NCBI GenBank assembly: GCA_025965315.1
Contig: JAOPXD010000029.1
Location: 19,034-83,033, forward strand
DNA length: 64,000 nucleotides
Source of the DNA: Marmoricola sp.
Lineage (GTDB): Bacteria > Actinomycetota > Actinomycetes > Propionibacteriales > Nocardioidaceae
Direction: 5' to 3'
Positions 49,589 through 58,984 of this stretch are shown here, in pieces. Position 1 is the first letter of the stretch; each line of letters begins with the position of its first letter. A model generated the notes under the pieces. That model ran no database searches. It was given only the letters and a program-made list of their open reading frames with translations, and was not told where the DNA came from. The translations under genes were made by a program, and so were the position numbers.

Positions 49589-51313
49589 ATGCAGCAGATC
49601 GCGCCTGATCCGGATCGGCCCACCGGACTGCGCGACTCAGGTTTCGACGAGCTCCTCCTCGAGGTCGCCGAGCGGGTCCAAGGTGCTCGCGACGAGCGCG
49701 CGCGCTGGGAGCTCCTCCTCGATGCAGTGGTCACCATCGGTGCCGACCTGTCCCTGGACCGGTTGCTCAGCCGGATCGTCACTGCCGCGAGCCGGCTCGC
49801 CGGGGCCGACTACGCCGCCCTCGGTGTGATCGGTCAGAGCGTGGAGCACCCGTTGCGGACCTTCGTCCACCACGGCGTCACCGAGGACCAGGTCGTCGAG
49901 ATCGGTGAGCTGCCGACCGGCCACGGACTTCTCGGCCTGATCGTCGACCATCCGGAGCCCTTGCGCCTGCACGACATCGCCGAGCACCCGGCGTCCTCGG
50001 GGTTCCCACCGCACCACCCGCCGATGGGTTCGTTCCTCGGTGTGCCGGTCCGGATCAGGGACCTGGTGTTCGGCAACCTCTACCTGACCGAGAAGGCGAA
50101 CGGCGAGGACTTCACCGAGCAGGACGAGCGGATCGTGGTGGCCCTGGCTGCAGCGGCCGGTGTTGCGATCGAGAACGCGCGCCTCTACGAACAGGCCGAG
50201 CAGCGCCAGCGCTGGCTCGAGGCCACGGCAGAGATCAACGGACTCCTGGTCAGGTCCTCCTCGGACCAGGACGCCCTGCAGGTGGTTGCGGACCGGGTTC
50301 GCGACCTGTCCGGCGCGGATCTCTCCTGGGTGGTCGCCGGGCCGGACGATGCGCACCTCCGGATCGAGGTCGTCTCGGGTGCCGAGGTGGACCGTGACGC
50401 GATGGCGTCGTGGTCGATGGACAGGTCGCTGGCGCGTGAGGTCGCGCGCTCGGGGAAGCCGCTGACGGTCACCGACATGGCCAGCGACCCACGCGCCACC
50501 ACGATGGACGTCATCGCCGGCTGGCCGGTTCTCGGACCGGCCATCGTCGTACCGTTCGGCCACGGGGTCGGTGTCGAGGGCGCGCTCGCGATCGCCTGGA
50601 CCCCGGCGAACGCCAGCGGGTTCGTCGGGGTGGATGCTGCGCTCCCGGCAAGCTTTGCCGAGCAGGCCGCGCTGGCCCTGCAGGTGATCAGGTCACGAGC
50701 CGATCAGCAGCAGCTCGCTGTGTTCCAGGACCGCGACCGGATCGGTCGCGACCTGCACGACCTGGTGATCCAGCGACTGTTCGCCGTCGGGCTCGGCCTC
50801 GAGAGCGTGGCGCGGCTGACGGACAAGCCTGCTGTCGCCGAACGGCTCGGGCTGGCGATCGACGACCTCGATGCGACCATCAAGGACATCAGGCGGACCA
50901 TCTTCGCGCTCGGTGCCCTTGACGAGGCTGCCGACATCCAGGCAGAGGTCACCCGGATGGTGGAACGCTCCGCGGCGACCCTGGGGTTCCGCCCCACCCT
51001 CACCTTCGAGGGCCCGATCAGGTCGCTGATCAACGATGCCACCGCACCCGAGGTCCTCGCCGTCCTGGGTGAGGCGCTGTCCAACGCGGCCCGACATGCT
51101 CACGCCTCGGCGGTGACCGTCGTTCTGTCGGTCGGGCAGGACGTGTCTCTCGAGATCACCGACGACGGTGCCGGGATCAGTCCGGGCGCTGTCGAGAGCG
51201 GCCTGCGGAACATGCGGCACCGGGCACAGAAGCACGGGGGCGCCTGTGTGATCGGGCCCGGTCCGTCCGGCGGCACGACGGTGCACTGGTCGATCCCCGC
51301 CGCCGCCGAGTGA
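49589..51313 (+). CDS. devS: Sensor histidine kinase DevS/DosT-like
   Basis: 574 residues. Two GAF domains (about 55-200 and 220-370): GADYAALGVIGQSVEHPLRT with GSFLGVPVRIRDLVFGNLYL in the first, where haem sits in mycobacterial DosS/DosT. The kinase core has phosphoacceptor His about 389 in DRIGRDLHDLVIQRLF (HisKA_3) and an ATPase N-box LGEALSNAARHAHA with G-box EITDDGAGIS. There is no membrane segment, so it is cytoplasmic. A proximal His for haem in GAF-A is plausible but not confirmable by eye. It probably phosphorylates DevR in response to oxygen, NO or redox. Confidence 0.85.
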   Translation: MQQIAPDPDRPTGLRDSGFDELLLEVAERVQGARDERARWELLLDAVVTIGADLSLDRLLSRIVTAASRLAGADYAALGVIGQSVEHPLRTFVHHGVTEDQVVEIGELPTGHGLLGLIVDHPEPLRLHDIAEHPASSGFPPHHPPMGSFLGVPVRIRDLVFGNLYLTEKANGEDFTEQDERIVVALAAAAGVAIENARLYEQAEQRQRWLEATAEINGLLVRSSSDQDALQVVADRVRDLSGADLSWVVAGPDDAHLRIEVVSGAEVDRDAMASWSMDRSLAREVARSGKPLTVTDMASDPRATTMDVIAGWPVLGPAIVVPFGHGVGVEGALAIAWTPANASGFVGVDAALPASFAEQAALALQVIRSRADQQQLAVFQDRDRIGRDLHDLVIQRLFAVGLGLESVARLTDKPAVAERLGLAIDDLDATIKDIRRTIFALGALDEAADIQAEVTRMVERSAATLGFRPTLTFEGPIRSLINDATAPEVLAVLGEALSNAARHAHASAVTVVLSVGQDVSLEITDDGAGISPGAVESGLRNMRHRAQKHGGACVIGPGPSGGTTVHWSIPAAAE

Positions 51314-51359
51314 CGTGGTCCGGCCGGCCGAACGTCCTCCAGGTCGAGTCTTCCTGGGA

Positions 51360-52193
51360 TCAGGTGTCCAGGAACGCGAGCAGCACCTCGAGGAACGCGT
51401 TCTCCTGCTCACGGTGCGGCCAGTGCCCGGCACCGTCGAGGACGTGCACCTCGCAGGAGGCGTTGAACCGGCCCGGCGTCGCCTCGTACCCGTGCTGCAG
51501 CACGGGCGGCTCGTCGGCACCCCCGATGACCAGGCCCGGTACGTCGATCCTGGCCTGGTAGAACGGGTTCCCGGGTTGTAGCGCCTTGTAGTAGGCGAGC
51601 GAGCCGCGCAGGACCAGCGGGTCGGACAGAGCGGTGACCGCGGCGTCGACGGAGGCGTCACGAGCCGGGCCGTCCCAGCTCGGCGCCCAGCGCCGGTAGA
51701 GCCGGTCGACCATCCGCAGCCCGAAGAGGCGAGCCGTGGTCGCGGCCCAGGGCAGCTTGAAGTAGACGAAGTGCCGGCCGGTCCAGGCCGATCCCAGCGA
51801 CGGCTTCAGGGTGGAGGGGTGCGGGATCCCGAGCGCAACCATCTTGGTGACCCGGCCCGGGTACTTCGTCGCCGAGCAGTACGCCGCGTCCGCGCCCCAG
51901 TCGTGGCCGACCACCACCGCAGTCGGTTCGTCGAGGGCATCGAGGAGCAGGGCGACGTCGTCGGCGAGGTCGGTGCTCGCGAAGGCGCGGTCGGTGAAGG
52001 TGGCCGGGTGGTAGCCGCGCAGGAACGGCGCGACGGTCCGGTAGCCCGCGGCGTTGAGCCGGGCCCGGAGGCTGTCCCAACCGGTCGGCAGGTCGGGGAA
52101 CCCGTGCAGCAGCAGCACCAGCGGACCCGCACCGCTGTCGGCGTACCGGAACGTCTGCCCACCGGCGGAGGCCTCACGCCATTGCGTCGTCAT
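51360..52193 (-). CDS. Alpha/beta hydrolase, epoxide hydrolase-like
   Basis: 277 residues. Oxyanion motif HGFPDL, nucleophile elbow VVGHDWGADAAY with Asp as nucleophile as in epoxide hydrolases and haloalkane dehalogenases, and catalytic His in GAGHWPHREQ. Two cap-domain Tyr residues (SLAYYKALQP and ARLFGLRMVDRLYRRW) could activate an epoxide. A soluble cytoplasmic enzyme; substrate unknown. It is a single gene between the kinase and the divergent GntR gene. Confidence 0.8.
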   Translation of the reverse strand: MTTQWREASAGGQTFRYADSGAGPLVLLLHGFPDLPTGWDSLRARLNAAGYRTVAPFLRGYHPATFTDRAFASTDLADDVALLLDALDEPTAVVVGHDWGADAAYCSATKYPGRVTKMVALGIPHPSTLKPSLGSAWTGRHFVYFKLPWAATTARLFGLRMVDRLYRRWAPSWDGPARDASVDAAVTALSDPLVLRGSLAYYKALQPGNPFYQARIDVPGLVIGGADEPPVLQHGYEATPGRFNASCEVHVLDGAGHWPHREQENAFLEVLLAFLDT

Positions 52194-52282
52194 CCGCTGA
52201 TCGTAGGGGCGGGGACCGCTCCGTTACAGGGATGAAACCTGGTCAAAGTCTCCCCGCAACGGGCGCCTGACAGCATCGCCCG

Positions 52283-53011
52283 ATGAGCCAGGCGCCGTCG
52301 ATCAGTCCGCGCAGACGCTCAGTGTTCGCGGCCCGGCTGATCAGCTCGACCACCGGCAGCGAGCCGCCGCGGGTGATCGAGGACCTGCGGCGAGCGATCC
52401 TGGCCGGTGACGAACCGCCGGGGACGCTGATCCCGATCGACGCGGTGGCGTCCTTCTTCGGGGTCAGCCACATCCCCGTCCGCGAGGCTCTCAAGGTGCT
52501 GCTCGGCGAAGGGCTCGTCGACCACGTCCCGCACGTGGGGTACAGCGTTGCCAAGCTGAGCTTCGCCGAGTTCCGCGAGCTCTACGAGGTACGTCAGGCG
52601 CTCGAAGCAGCAGCGCTGCGGGCTGCTGTCCAGCACGCCACCCTGGCTGACGACGAGACGGTGCGGGCCTCGCACGAAGCACTCTGCGCGGCCAGCGAGC
52701 AGGCCGACGACCGCAAGTACCACGCCGAGTCCCGACGCTTCCACATGGCGTTGATCGCGCCGGCGCGGATGAAGCGGCTGGTGCACATGTACGAGGGTGC
52801 CTGGAACATGACCGAGGCAGCACGCCCGATGGCCCGGGTCTCGGCCAACGGCCGGAAGACGTTCTGCGCCGACCACGACCACCTGCTCGATGCCTTCGTG
52901 GCCCGGGACGCCGAGCGTCTGGTGACCCAGTCGGCGGCGCACTTCGAGCACCTCAAGGACGCGATCACCGAGTTCCGCGACGATCCCGAGGTCTTCCGCC
53001 CGAGCGGCTGA
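52283..53011 (+). CDS. GntR/FadR-family regulator of the ureide cluster
   Basis: 242 residues: N-terminal winged helix (PRVIEDLRRAILAGDEPPGT, HIPVREALKVLLGEGLVDHV) and an FCD-type helical ligand domain (EVRQALEAAALRAAVQHATL, DHDHLLDAFVARDAERLVTQ). It lies 130 bases upstream of the permease gene and probably controls that operon through the operator at 53020-53046. Ligand is likely an intermediate of purine or hydantoin breakdown (inference). Confidence 0.8.
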   Translation: MSQAPSISPRRRSVFAARLISSTTGSEPPRVIEDLRRAILAGDEPPGTLIPIDAVASFFGVSHIPVREALKVLLGEGLVDHVPHVGYSVAKLSFAEFRELYEVRQALEAAALRAAVQHATLADDETVRASHEALCAASEQADDRKYHAESRRFHMALIAPARMKRLVHMYEGAWNMTEAARPMARVSANGRKTFCADHDHLLDAFVARDAERLVTQSAAHFEHLKDAITEFRDDPEVFRPSG

Positions 53012-53019
53012 GGGGCGCC

Positions 53020-53046
53020 GATATATCCGTCCGGCCTGGCTATATC
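53020..53046. promoter_or_regulatory. Operator candidate upstream of the permease
   Basis: GATATA and TATATC form a perfect inverted repeat spaced by 15 bases, AT-rich in an otherwise GC-rich stretch, between the GntR gene and the NCS1 permease. FCD-type GntR proteins bind such sites. Confidence 0.45.
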
Positions 53047-53141
53047 TTTCCCGTCACCTCGGCGTGATCGCGGACGAGTGCCGCCGAAACAGCCGGTTCC
53101 TAACGTGACGGGATCGCCCCCCGGAACCCGAGGAGAACGTC

Positions 53142-54695
53142 ATGAGCATCCAGGAAGAACAAGCAGATCTCGTCGAGGCCGCCGGCTATCCGCCCGGTCG
53201 CGGTGTCGGCAAGCGGGAGTACCACCCGCGGCTGACCAACGAGGACCTCGCCCCGCTCAAGGAGCAGACCTGGGGCTCGTACAACATCTTCGCGTTCTGG
53301 ATGTCCGACGTGCACAGCGTCGGTGGCTACGTGACGATGGGAACGCTGTTCGCCATCGGCCTGAACGCGTGGCAGGTGTTCATCTGCCTGATCGTCGGCA
53401 TCTGCATCGTGCAGTTCTTCTGCAACCTGGTCGCGAAGCCGAGCCAGCAGGTCGGCGTACCGTACCCGGTAACCAGTCGGGCATCGTTCGGCGTCCTCGG
53501 TGCCAACATCCCGGCGATCGTCCGAGGGCTGATCGCGGTGGCCTGGTACGGCGTCCAGACCTTCCTGGCAGCCGAGTCGCTGAACATCGTCTTCCTCAAG
53601 CTCTGGCCAGGACTGGCCGACTGGGCGGACGTGAACAAGCACGGCTTCCTCGGGCTCTCCGCACTCGGCTACGTCAGCTACGCGATCCTCTTCGTGCTGC
53701 AGGCGGCACTGTTCTGGCGGGGCATGGAGATGATCCGCAAGTTCATCGACTTCGCCGGACCGGCGGTCTACGCGGTGATGCTGCTGATGTGCGGCTACAT
53801 GCTGTTCAAGGTGCACTTCCACATCAACCTGAACCTCTCCACCCACCAGCTCAGCGGCTGGTCGCTGATCTGGGGCCTGACCGCGGCGGTCGCCTCGGTG
53901 GTGGCGTACTTCTCCGGGCCGATGCTGAACTTCGGAGACTTCTCCCGGTACGCCGGTTCGTTCGAGTCGGTGAAGAAGGGCAACCTGCTCGGACTGCCGA
54001 TCAACTTCATCGCGTTCTCGCTGCTCACCGTGCTGACGGCATCCGCGACGGTGCCGCTGTACGGGCACCTGATCACCGACCCGATCGAGACCGTCCAGAA
54101 GATCGACAGCACCTTCGCGATCCTGCTCGGTGGCTTCACCTTCGTGGTGGCCACGATCGGGATCAACATCGTCGCCAACTTCATCTCACCGGCGTTCGAC
54201 TTCAGCCACGTCAACCCGCAGAAGATCAGCTGGCGGATGGGCGGCATGATCGCTGCCGTCGGCTCGGTGCTGGTGACCCCGTGGAACTGGTACTCGAACG
54301 ACAACGCCATCTTCTGGACCCTGGGCATCCTGGGTGCGCTGATCGGGCCGCTCTTCGGCATCCTGATCGCTGACTTCTACGCGATCCGGCAGCAGAAGAT
54401 CAACGTCGACGAGCTGTTCACGATGTCGCCGGACGGGGAGTACTGGTACAGCAACGGCTACAACCCGGCCGCGGTGAAGGCGGTGATCGCCTCGGGCGTC
54501 GTCTCGCTCGGCTCGGTGATCATCCCCAAGACGATGCACATCGTGACCTGGCTGCCGAGCTACAGCTGGTTCGTCGGCTGCGGGGCCGGCTACCTCGCCT
54601 ACCTGGTGCTCGCCCGTGCGGCGAACGTCGCCGGCTCGGCCTCGCGGCCGCTGCTCCCTGCGGCTGCGCCGGTCCTGGAGGGCACGGCAGCGTGA
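53142..54695 (+). CDS. NCS1-family permease for allantoin/hydantoin/purines
   Basis: 517 residues with about 12 membrane helices. GSYNIFAFWMSDVHSVGGYV, where the conserved W-x-x-DVHS segment marks NCS1 transporters, and PVTSRASFGVLGANIPAIVR. GAGGAGAACG precedes ATG 53142. It imports a ureide or purine base. It is followed with a 4-base overlap by a racemase, so allantoin or a hydantoin is the likely substrate. Confidence 0.85.
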   Translation: MSIQEEQADLVEAAGYPPGRGVGKREYHPRLTNEDLAPLKEQTWGSYNIFAFWMSDVHSVGGYVTMGTLFAIGLNAWQVFICLIVGICIVQFFCNLVAKPSQQVGVPYPVTSRASFGVLGANIPAIVRGLIAVAWYGVQTFLAAESLNIVFLKLWPGLADWADVNKHGFLGLSALGYVSYAILFVLQAALFWRGMEMIRKFIDFAGPAVYAVMLLMCGYMLFKVHFHINLNLSTHQLSGWSLIWGLTAAVASVVAYFSGPMLNFGDFSRYAGSFESVKKGNLLGLPINFIAFSLLTVLTASATVPLYGHLITDPIETVQKIDSTFAILLGGFTFVVATIGINIVANFISPAFDFSHVNPQKISWRMGGMIAAVGSVLVTPWNWYSNDNAIFWTLGILGALIGPLFGILIADFYAIRQQKINVDELFTMSPDGEYWYSNGYNPAAVKAVIASGVVSLGSVIIPKTMHIVTWLPSYSWFVGCGAGYLAYLVLARAANVAGSASRPLLPAAAPVLEGTAA

Positions 54696-55405
54696 GGATC
54701 CTGGTCGTCAACCCGAACACCACGGCGTCGATGACCGCACTGATCGGCGGGTGCGCCCGGGCTGCTGTCAGCCCGGGCGTCACCGTCGACGTGGTCAACC
54801 CGACCAGCGGACCCGTGTCGATCGAGAGCCACTACGACGAGGCCCTTGCGGTACCCGGCGTCCTGGAAGCGATCGCGGCCGGGGAGTCCGACGGGTACGA
54901 CGGGTACGTGATCGCCTGCTTCGGGGACCCCGGCCTGTACGCCGCCCGGGAGCTCGCCCGTGGCCCGGTCATCGGGATCGCCGAGGCTGCGATGCGCACG
55001 GCCGGCTACCTCGGCCGCTCGTTCAGCGTCGTCACCACCCTGGCCCGGACGCTCGGACATGCCCAGGACCTCGCGCACTCGTACGGCGCCGCCGAGCGGT
55101 GCGCGGGGATGCATGCCTGCGACCTCGCCGTCCTCGAGCTCGAGACGGACCCGGTCGCCCGCCAGCGGGTGCTCGACACCTGTCGCGCTGCGCTGGCCGC
55201 CGACCGGTCCGACGTGATCGTGCTGGGTTGCGCCGGGATGGCCGACTTCTGCGCAGAGCTGTCCTCCGTGCTCGGCGTACCGGTCGTCGACGGCGTGGCG
55301 GCCGCTACTGCGGAGGTGGAGAAGCTGGTCCGGCTGGGGCTGCGGACCAGCAAGCGCGGCGAGTTCGCGCCGCCGCCGAGCAAAGGCGCCCTCGTCGGTG
55401 GTTGA
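54692..55405 (+). CDS. Asp/Glu/hydantoin racemase, allantoin-racemase-like
   Basis: 237 residues of the racemase fold. The two catalytic Cys are in YVIACFGDPGLY and VLGCAGMADFC, and RILVVNPNTTASMT is the N-terminal phosphate/carboxylate loop. Such enzymes (HyuE, HpxA) interconvert enantiomers of hydantoins or allantoin. Its 3' end (GGTGGTTGA, coding -GG-stop) runs into a repeat sequence at 55397-55432. Confidence 0.85.
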   Translation: MRILVVNPNTTASMTALIGGCARAAVSPGVTVDVVNPTSGPVSIESHYDEALAVPGVLEAIAAGESDGYDGYVIACFGDPGLYAARELARGPVIGIAEAAMRTAGYLGRSFSVVTTLARTLGHAQDLAHSYGAAERCAGMHACDLAVLELETDPVARQRVLDTCRAALAADRSDVIVLGCAGMADFCAELSSVLGVPVVDGVAAATAEVEKLVRLGLRTSKRGEFAPPPSKGALVGG

Positions 55406-55432
55406 GGAAGGCCGAAGACCCGTCTCGAAACC
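55397..55432. repeat. Short intergenic repeat of the ggttgagg…tctcgaaacc type
   Basis: The 36-base stretch starts GGTGGTTGAGG and ends GTCTCGAAACC. From memory, similar sequences (in the form GGTTTCGAGACG…CTCAACCACC) recur between genes of Nocardioides and relatives; this is recall, not measured. The stop codon of the racemase lies inside it. It sits at the point where the ureide cluster is interrupted. Confidence 0.4.
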
Positions 55433-55512
55433 TGGCGAGAAAATCGAGATTCCCCTTGCCCTTATGGACTTCAGCCCAAAAAATGTCGGTGCCCGTCCCT
55501 AGTGTTTGTTCC

Positions 55513-56841
55513 ATGACCTCGACCCCCATCATCGACACCGCAGCTCTGCTCGCTGCTGCGCGACGGGACCGTTTCGAGGCCGATGCAGCCGAGCGTCGGG
55601 TGCTCCAGCACGCGTTCGCGTGGGCACAGCTGCACGCCACTGACGACGAGGACCAGATGGCGACGTTCGGTGACTCCCCGGTTTCCCTGGCCGGGCAGGG
55701 TGCCCCGCACGTGTTGCAGTTCGCGGTCTTCGAGTTCGGGGCCGTGCTGGGGATGAGTCGGCGTTCGGCCGAGTCGTTGGTCGGTGACGCTCTGGAGCTG
55801 GGTCACCGGCTGCCACGGACCTGGGGACGGGTCACCGCTGGGCGGCTCAAGGCCTGGCGTGCCCGGCAGATCGCCCAAGCAACCCAGGTGCTGTCCCTCG
55901 AGGCCGCTGCGTATGTTGACGCGCAGGTTGCCGTCTACGCGTCGCGGATCAGTGCCAGCGAGCTGCAACGGCTCATCGATACCGCGATCGCCCGTTACAT
56001 GCCCGGCTACGCCGAACAGATCGCTTCGAAGGCCGATCAGACCCAGTTCCTAGAAATCGCTTACGACCAACCCTCCTACACCGGGACCTGCCGGATCGCC
56101 GGAGAGCTCGACATGCCCGATGCCCTGGACCTCGAACAAGCCGTTCAAGCAGGTGCTGAGCAACAGAAGACCCTCGGCTCCCAGCACCCGCTCGGATTCC
56201 GTCGAGCAAAGTCCTTGGGCAACCTGGCCCGCGGCGAGCTCGCCTTCGACTACAACAGCGGCCTGCCCGACCCCACCGAGACGCCTGAGGATTTGAGACC
56301 ACCGACTGTGGCGAAGCGTCAGGTCGTGCTCTACCTCCACCTCAGCCAGGACGCCATCACCGGCACCCGAACTGGATCCGGCGACGGCACGGGCCTGATG
56401 GAGAACGCCGGCAAGCAGCTGGTCACCAGCGAACAGATCCGCCAGTGGTGCCGCACCGCCGGGGCCGTCACCGTGCGCCCGGTCATCGACCTCAACGAAG
56501 AGATCAGCAACACCGGCTACCGGCCCTCGAACCGCCTACGCGAGCAAGTCATCCTGCGTGACCGTTGGTGCCCCTTCCCGTTCTGCGAATGCGACGCCCG
56601 CCACAGCGACCTCGACCACATCAAGGAATACGACCCGGACGGACCACCCGGCCAAACCGCCACCAGCAACTTCGGCGCGCCTTGCCGCACCCACCATCGG
56701 GTCAAGACCTTCAGCACCTGGACCTACACCATGATCGAATCCGGGGTCTTCCTCTGGCGCAGCCCGCACGGCTACCAATTCCTCAAAGACCGCAACGGCA
56801 CCCGCGACGTCACCCCGCCACCAATACCCGGCCCGGGATAG
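55513..56841 (+). CDS. DUF222/13E12-repeat HNH endonuclease
   Basis: 442 residues. An N-terminal DUF222 domain (about 1-330; ETYA-less, LGRxxRxxxxL-like RVTAGRLKAWRARQIAQATQ) and a C-terminal HNH nuclease: PFPFCECDARHSDLDHIKEY then APCRTHHRVKTFSTW, which is the CxxC-H-DHI-H signature. These proteins are repeated widely in actinobacterial genomes and mark mobile or insertion-prone sites. It stands alone between the racemase and the orphan genes. Confidence 0.8.
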   Translation: MTSTPIIDTAALLAAARRDRFEADAAERRVLQHAFAWAQLHATDDEDQMATFGDSPVSLAGQGAPHVLQFAVFEFGAVLGMSRRSAESLVGDALELGHRLPRTWGRVTAGRLKAWRARQIAQATQVLSLEAAAYVDAQVAVYASRISASELQRLIDTAIARYMPGYAEQIASKADQTQFLEIAYDQPSYTGTCRIAGELDMPDALDLEQAVQAGAEQQKTLGSQHPLGFRRAKSLGNLARGELAFDYNSGLPDPTETPEDLRPPTVAKRQVVLYLHLSQDAITGTRTGSGDGTGLMENAGKQLVTSEQIRQWCRTAGAVTVRPVIDLNEEISNTGYRPSNRLREQVILRDRWCPFPFCECDARHSDLDHIKEYDPDGPPGQTATSNFGAPCRTHHRVKTFSTWTYTMIESGVFLWRSPHGYQFLKDRNGTRDVTPPPIPGPG

Positions 56842-56921
56842 ACACGAACCAAGCTCGTCGCTCACCTCACCCGGCAGTGCGTTCCTCCACAGCGCCCGAA
56901 ACCCGTCAGAGCCGACGATTC

Positions 56922-56939
56922 TGCGACACCTGTTTCGCA
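56922..56939. repeat. Hairpin repeat family, copy 1
   Basis: TGCGACACCTGTTTCGCA forms a 5-bp stem (TGCGA/TCGCA) in the intergenic space after the HNH gene. The wider context shares GTCGCAGAA on the opposite strand with the copies at 58016 and 59923. Confidence 0.4.
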
Positions 56940-57057
56940 CACGGGTTCTGAGACCCCCGGCCACGACACAGGACGCCTCGGACGCAACTGTCCGCAACCC
57001 GCCGTTTGTGGGACGCCTGCGGCTCTTGTGCGTGCTAGGGCGCTCGCCAGATCCGGC

Positions 57058-57942
57058 TCAGAGAAGAGGTGGCAGGCTGCGTGCGATTTGAAGTAGATCA
57101 GCAGTGGGCAGGAAATCACGCTGGGCGAGTGAGCAGACTTCTGCGATGAGTCCGGACCTCGGTTCCCAATCGACACAGTGCTCGTAACTGGCTTCGCTGG
57201 CGGTCGCGGGTAAGCCGTCGACCTCGCTGTGGCCCGTGACGGTTCCTTGCCTTGCCCAGGCGGTTGCCGAGCGCACGCGAATCTCCAACGAAGCTGTCCC
57301 GTTCTGATACTGGGTCAGGGCGACGAAGTTGTTGCGCGCTGTGTAGTGGTTCACGAGATCGCGTCGATAGCCGACGGGGATTCGGCCAGGAGTTGGCGCG
57401 TACTGGGCATCGAGGAGCCCGATCGCTTTGCCACTTCGGTCATCAATCAGGGTCCGCCTGCCTAGCGGCTCTTTGAGCTTGATCTGCAGATCGGCGTACA
57501 TGTCCGCCGAGTCTCCGCTGGTGATGAAGCTGCAGTTGATCACCGAGCCAGAGTGAGCCTTGACTGTGTAGTGGTAGCTCGCGACGCGCACTGCGTCTGA
57601 GGTCTCACTGATGAGGCGGACCTTGGGATCGAGTGAGGCACACGTTGGCTTGTCTGGCGATTCCACGCTCTCGACGTAGAGAGTTACGCGACGGGGATCA
57701 GAAATGCTGACGGCGGCACCGGCCGGCGAGGACTGCTCAATGTCGTAGGTCGTATCACCCCGAATCAGGGTCCTCGGCTTAGGTAGCTGAGAAACCGACG
57801 CGTGTGTCGAGTGTTCGCTAGCGATCATTACGGTGATCACAACAGCGCCAACCATCGCGCCGAGGCCGATGCCCGCAGCAACGAGCCAGCCCCGGGAAAT
57901 GCGCCGAGCGTCATAGTTTCCGCCGGACACCGGATCACTCAT
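57058..57942 (-). CDS. Membrane-anchored hypothetical protein
   Basis: 294 residues. One N-terminal transmembrane helix (VAAGIGLGAMVGAVVITVMI, about 21-40), then an extracytoplasmic domain with many short beta strands, four Cys (PTCASLD, NCSFITS, EHCVDW, EVCSLA) that could form two disulfides, and YSP-type turns. No family recognised. It is a secreted-type domain anchored to the cell membrane. The low-GC flavour of the flanks suggests recent gain. Confidence 0.6.
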   Translation of the reverse strand: MSDPVSGGNYDARRISRGWLVAAGIGLGAMVGAVVITVMIASEHSTHASVSQLPKPRTLIRGDTTYDIEQSSPAGAAVSISDPRRVTLYVESVESPDKPTCASLDPKVRLISETSDAVRVASYHYTVKAHSGSVINCSFITSGDSADMYADLQIKLKEPLGRRTLIDDRSGKAIGLLDAQYAPTPGRIPVGYRRDLVNHYTARNNFVALTQYQNGTASLEIRVRSATAWARQGTVTGHSEVDGLPATASEASYEHCVDWEPRSGLIAEVCSLAQRDFLPTADLLQIARSLPPLL

Positions 57943-58015
57943 TTCAGGACCGTAGCGCCTACCAAGCCTTTGGTGCCCGGTGAATCATCCAGAAACTGTG
58001 TTCGGGTCAGGAGCA

Positions 58016-58040
58016 GTCGCAGAAACCTCCGATTGTGATC
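58016..58040. repeat. Degenerate copy of the hairpin repeat family
   Basis: GTCGCAGAA, then CCGATTGTGATC keep the CGCAGAA…CCGATTGTG outline of the family with two extra bases in the loop. Confidence 0.3.
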
Positions 58041-58089
58041 AGCCCCAGCGTCGGTCGCCCTACCAGAAGCGGCGATTAGTGTGGCCGAC

Positions 58090-58296
58090 ATGAACCTCCT
58101 AGCAATCTCGCAGCACGCCAGCGTCAAGCTCTCCGAAGTTGGCTTCCTCCTGTTCGTGATAGCGGGTGTATGGCTGGTTGCCGCTGAATTACAGCCTTCG
58201 AAATGGGCACGCTTCCGGATCGGCGTGAGTGGCGCCCTCATCGCCGGCGGAGGAGTACTGCTCATCATCGCGGCTCACTATGGAACGCTGGTGTAG
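58090..58296 (+). CDS. Small two-helix membrane protein
   Basis: 68 residues from ATG 58090 (GTG 58081 adds three residues). Two hydrophobic helices, VGFLLFVIAGVWLVAA and SGALIAGGGVLLIIAAH, and little else. No ribosome site worth naming. Function unknown. Confidence 0.5.
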   Translation: MNLLAISQHASVKLSEVGFLLFVIAGVWLVAAELQPSKWARFRIGVSGALIAGGGVLLIIAAHYGTLV

Positions 58297-58430
58297 CCCG
58301 AAACCGTCCCGTTGCGCTACGCGCGCCTACCGCGCCAAGTGTTCAGCTGCGGCGTCGGAGTGACTGTGATGACGTCGCATGTGACGGTCGAGTTGTGCCA
58401 TCGGCAGGCGTCCGGTCCTCTCCGACTAGG

Positions 58431-58838
58431 ATGGTGAACGTGTCTGAAGTGCCGCCGATTGAAGATGCTGACCCGGGCATCGTTGCGCCAGACCTGCTCG
58501 TGCGTCTGACTGCTTGCGAACGTCGCCGCATCCGCTCCAAGTTCGAGCGTGTGTTGGAGTCTGGTAGCAGTGGGCGTCGCTTCCCCCGTGTGAGCGAACC
58601 GATCGCGATCGCGCAGTATCTCGTCATCGAAGGCGTCCTAGAGGCGCTCCTAGTCCCGGACCTAGCGGTTGGCATCGTGCTCTACGCCCTGGTGGTCGTG
58701 GTGGTACCGAGCGTTCTGACTCCTGGAGCTGTGGCAGTGTCCGTCCTTCTGCTCTCTCTGGCAGTGGGGGCGATCCCCACCCAGTTGCGCAGGATGCAGA
58801 TCCGCCGCTACTTCAAACGACGCGGCAGCATCTCCTGA
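58431..58838 (+). CDS. Two-helix membrane protein, hypothetical
   Basis: 135 residues from ATG 58431 (GTG 58434 alternative). A soluble charged N-terminal half (CERRRIRSKFERVLESGSSG) is followed by two hydrophobic segments (LAVGIVLYALVVVVVPSVL; VAVSVLLLSLAVGAIP) and a basic tail (RRMQIRRYFKRRG). The basic tail puts the C-terminus inside the cell. No family recognised. Confidence 0.55.
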   Translation: MVNVSEVPPIEDADPGIVAPDLLVRLTACERRRIRSKFERVLESGSSGRRFPRVSEPIAIAQYLVIEGVLEALLVPDLAVGIVLYALVVVVVPSVLTPGAVAVSVLLLSLAVGAIPTQLRRMQIRRYFKRRGSIS

Positions 58839-58935
58839 CGCAGAAGCGAACCGCCCTCGTGTTCCGACCTTCAGTCCGTGCCAGCACGGACATCGGATCC
58901 GGTCGAAGCGCGACTCGGCAGATCCGGACGGTGTT

Positions 58936-58951
58936 TCACAACCGATTGTGA
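58936..58951. repeat. Hairpin repeat family, copy 2
   Basis: TCACAACCGATTGTGA is a perfect inverted repeat (TCACAA-CCGA-TTGTGA) in the intergenic stretch 58839-58984. Confidence 0.5.
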
Positions 58952-58984
58952 GTAGCGGGTCTGTTGGACGCGATGCCCACGATG

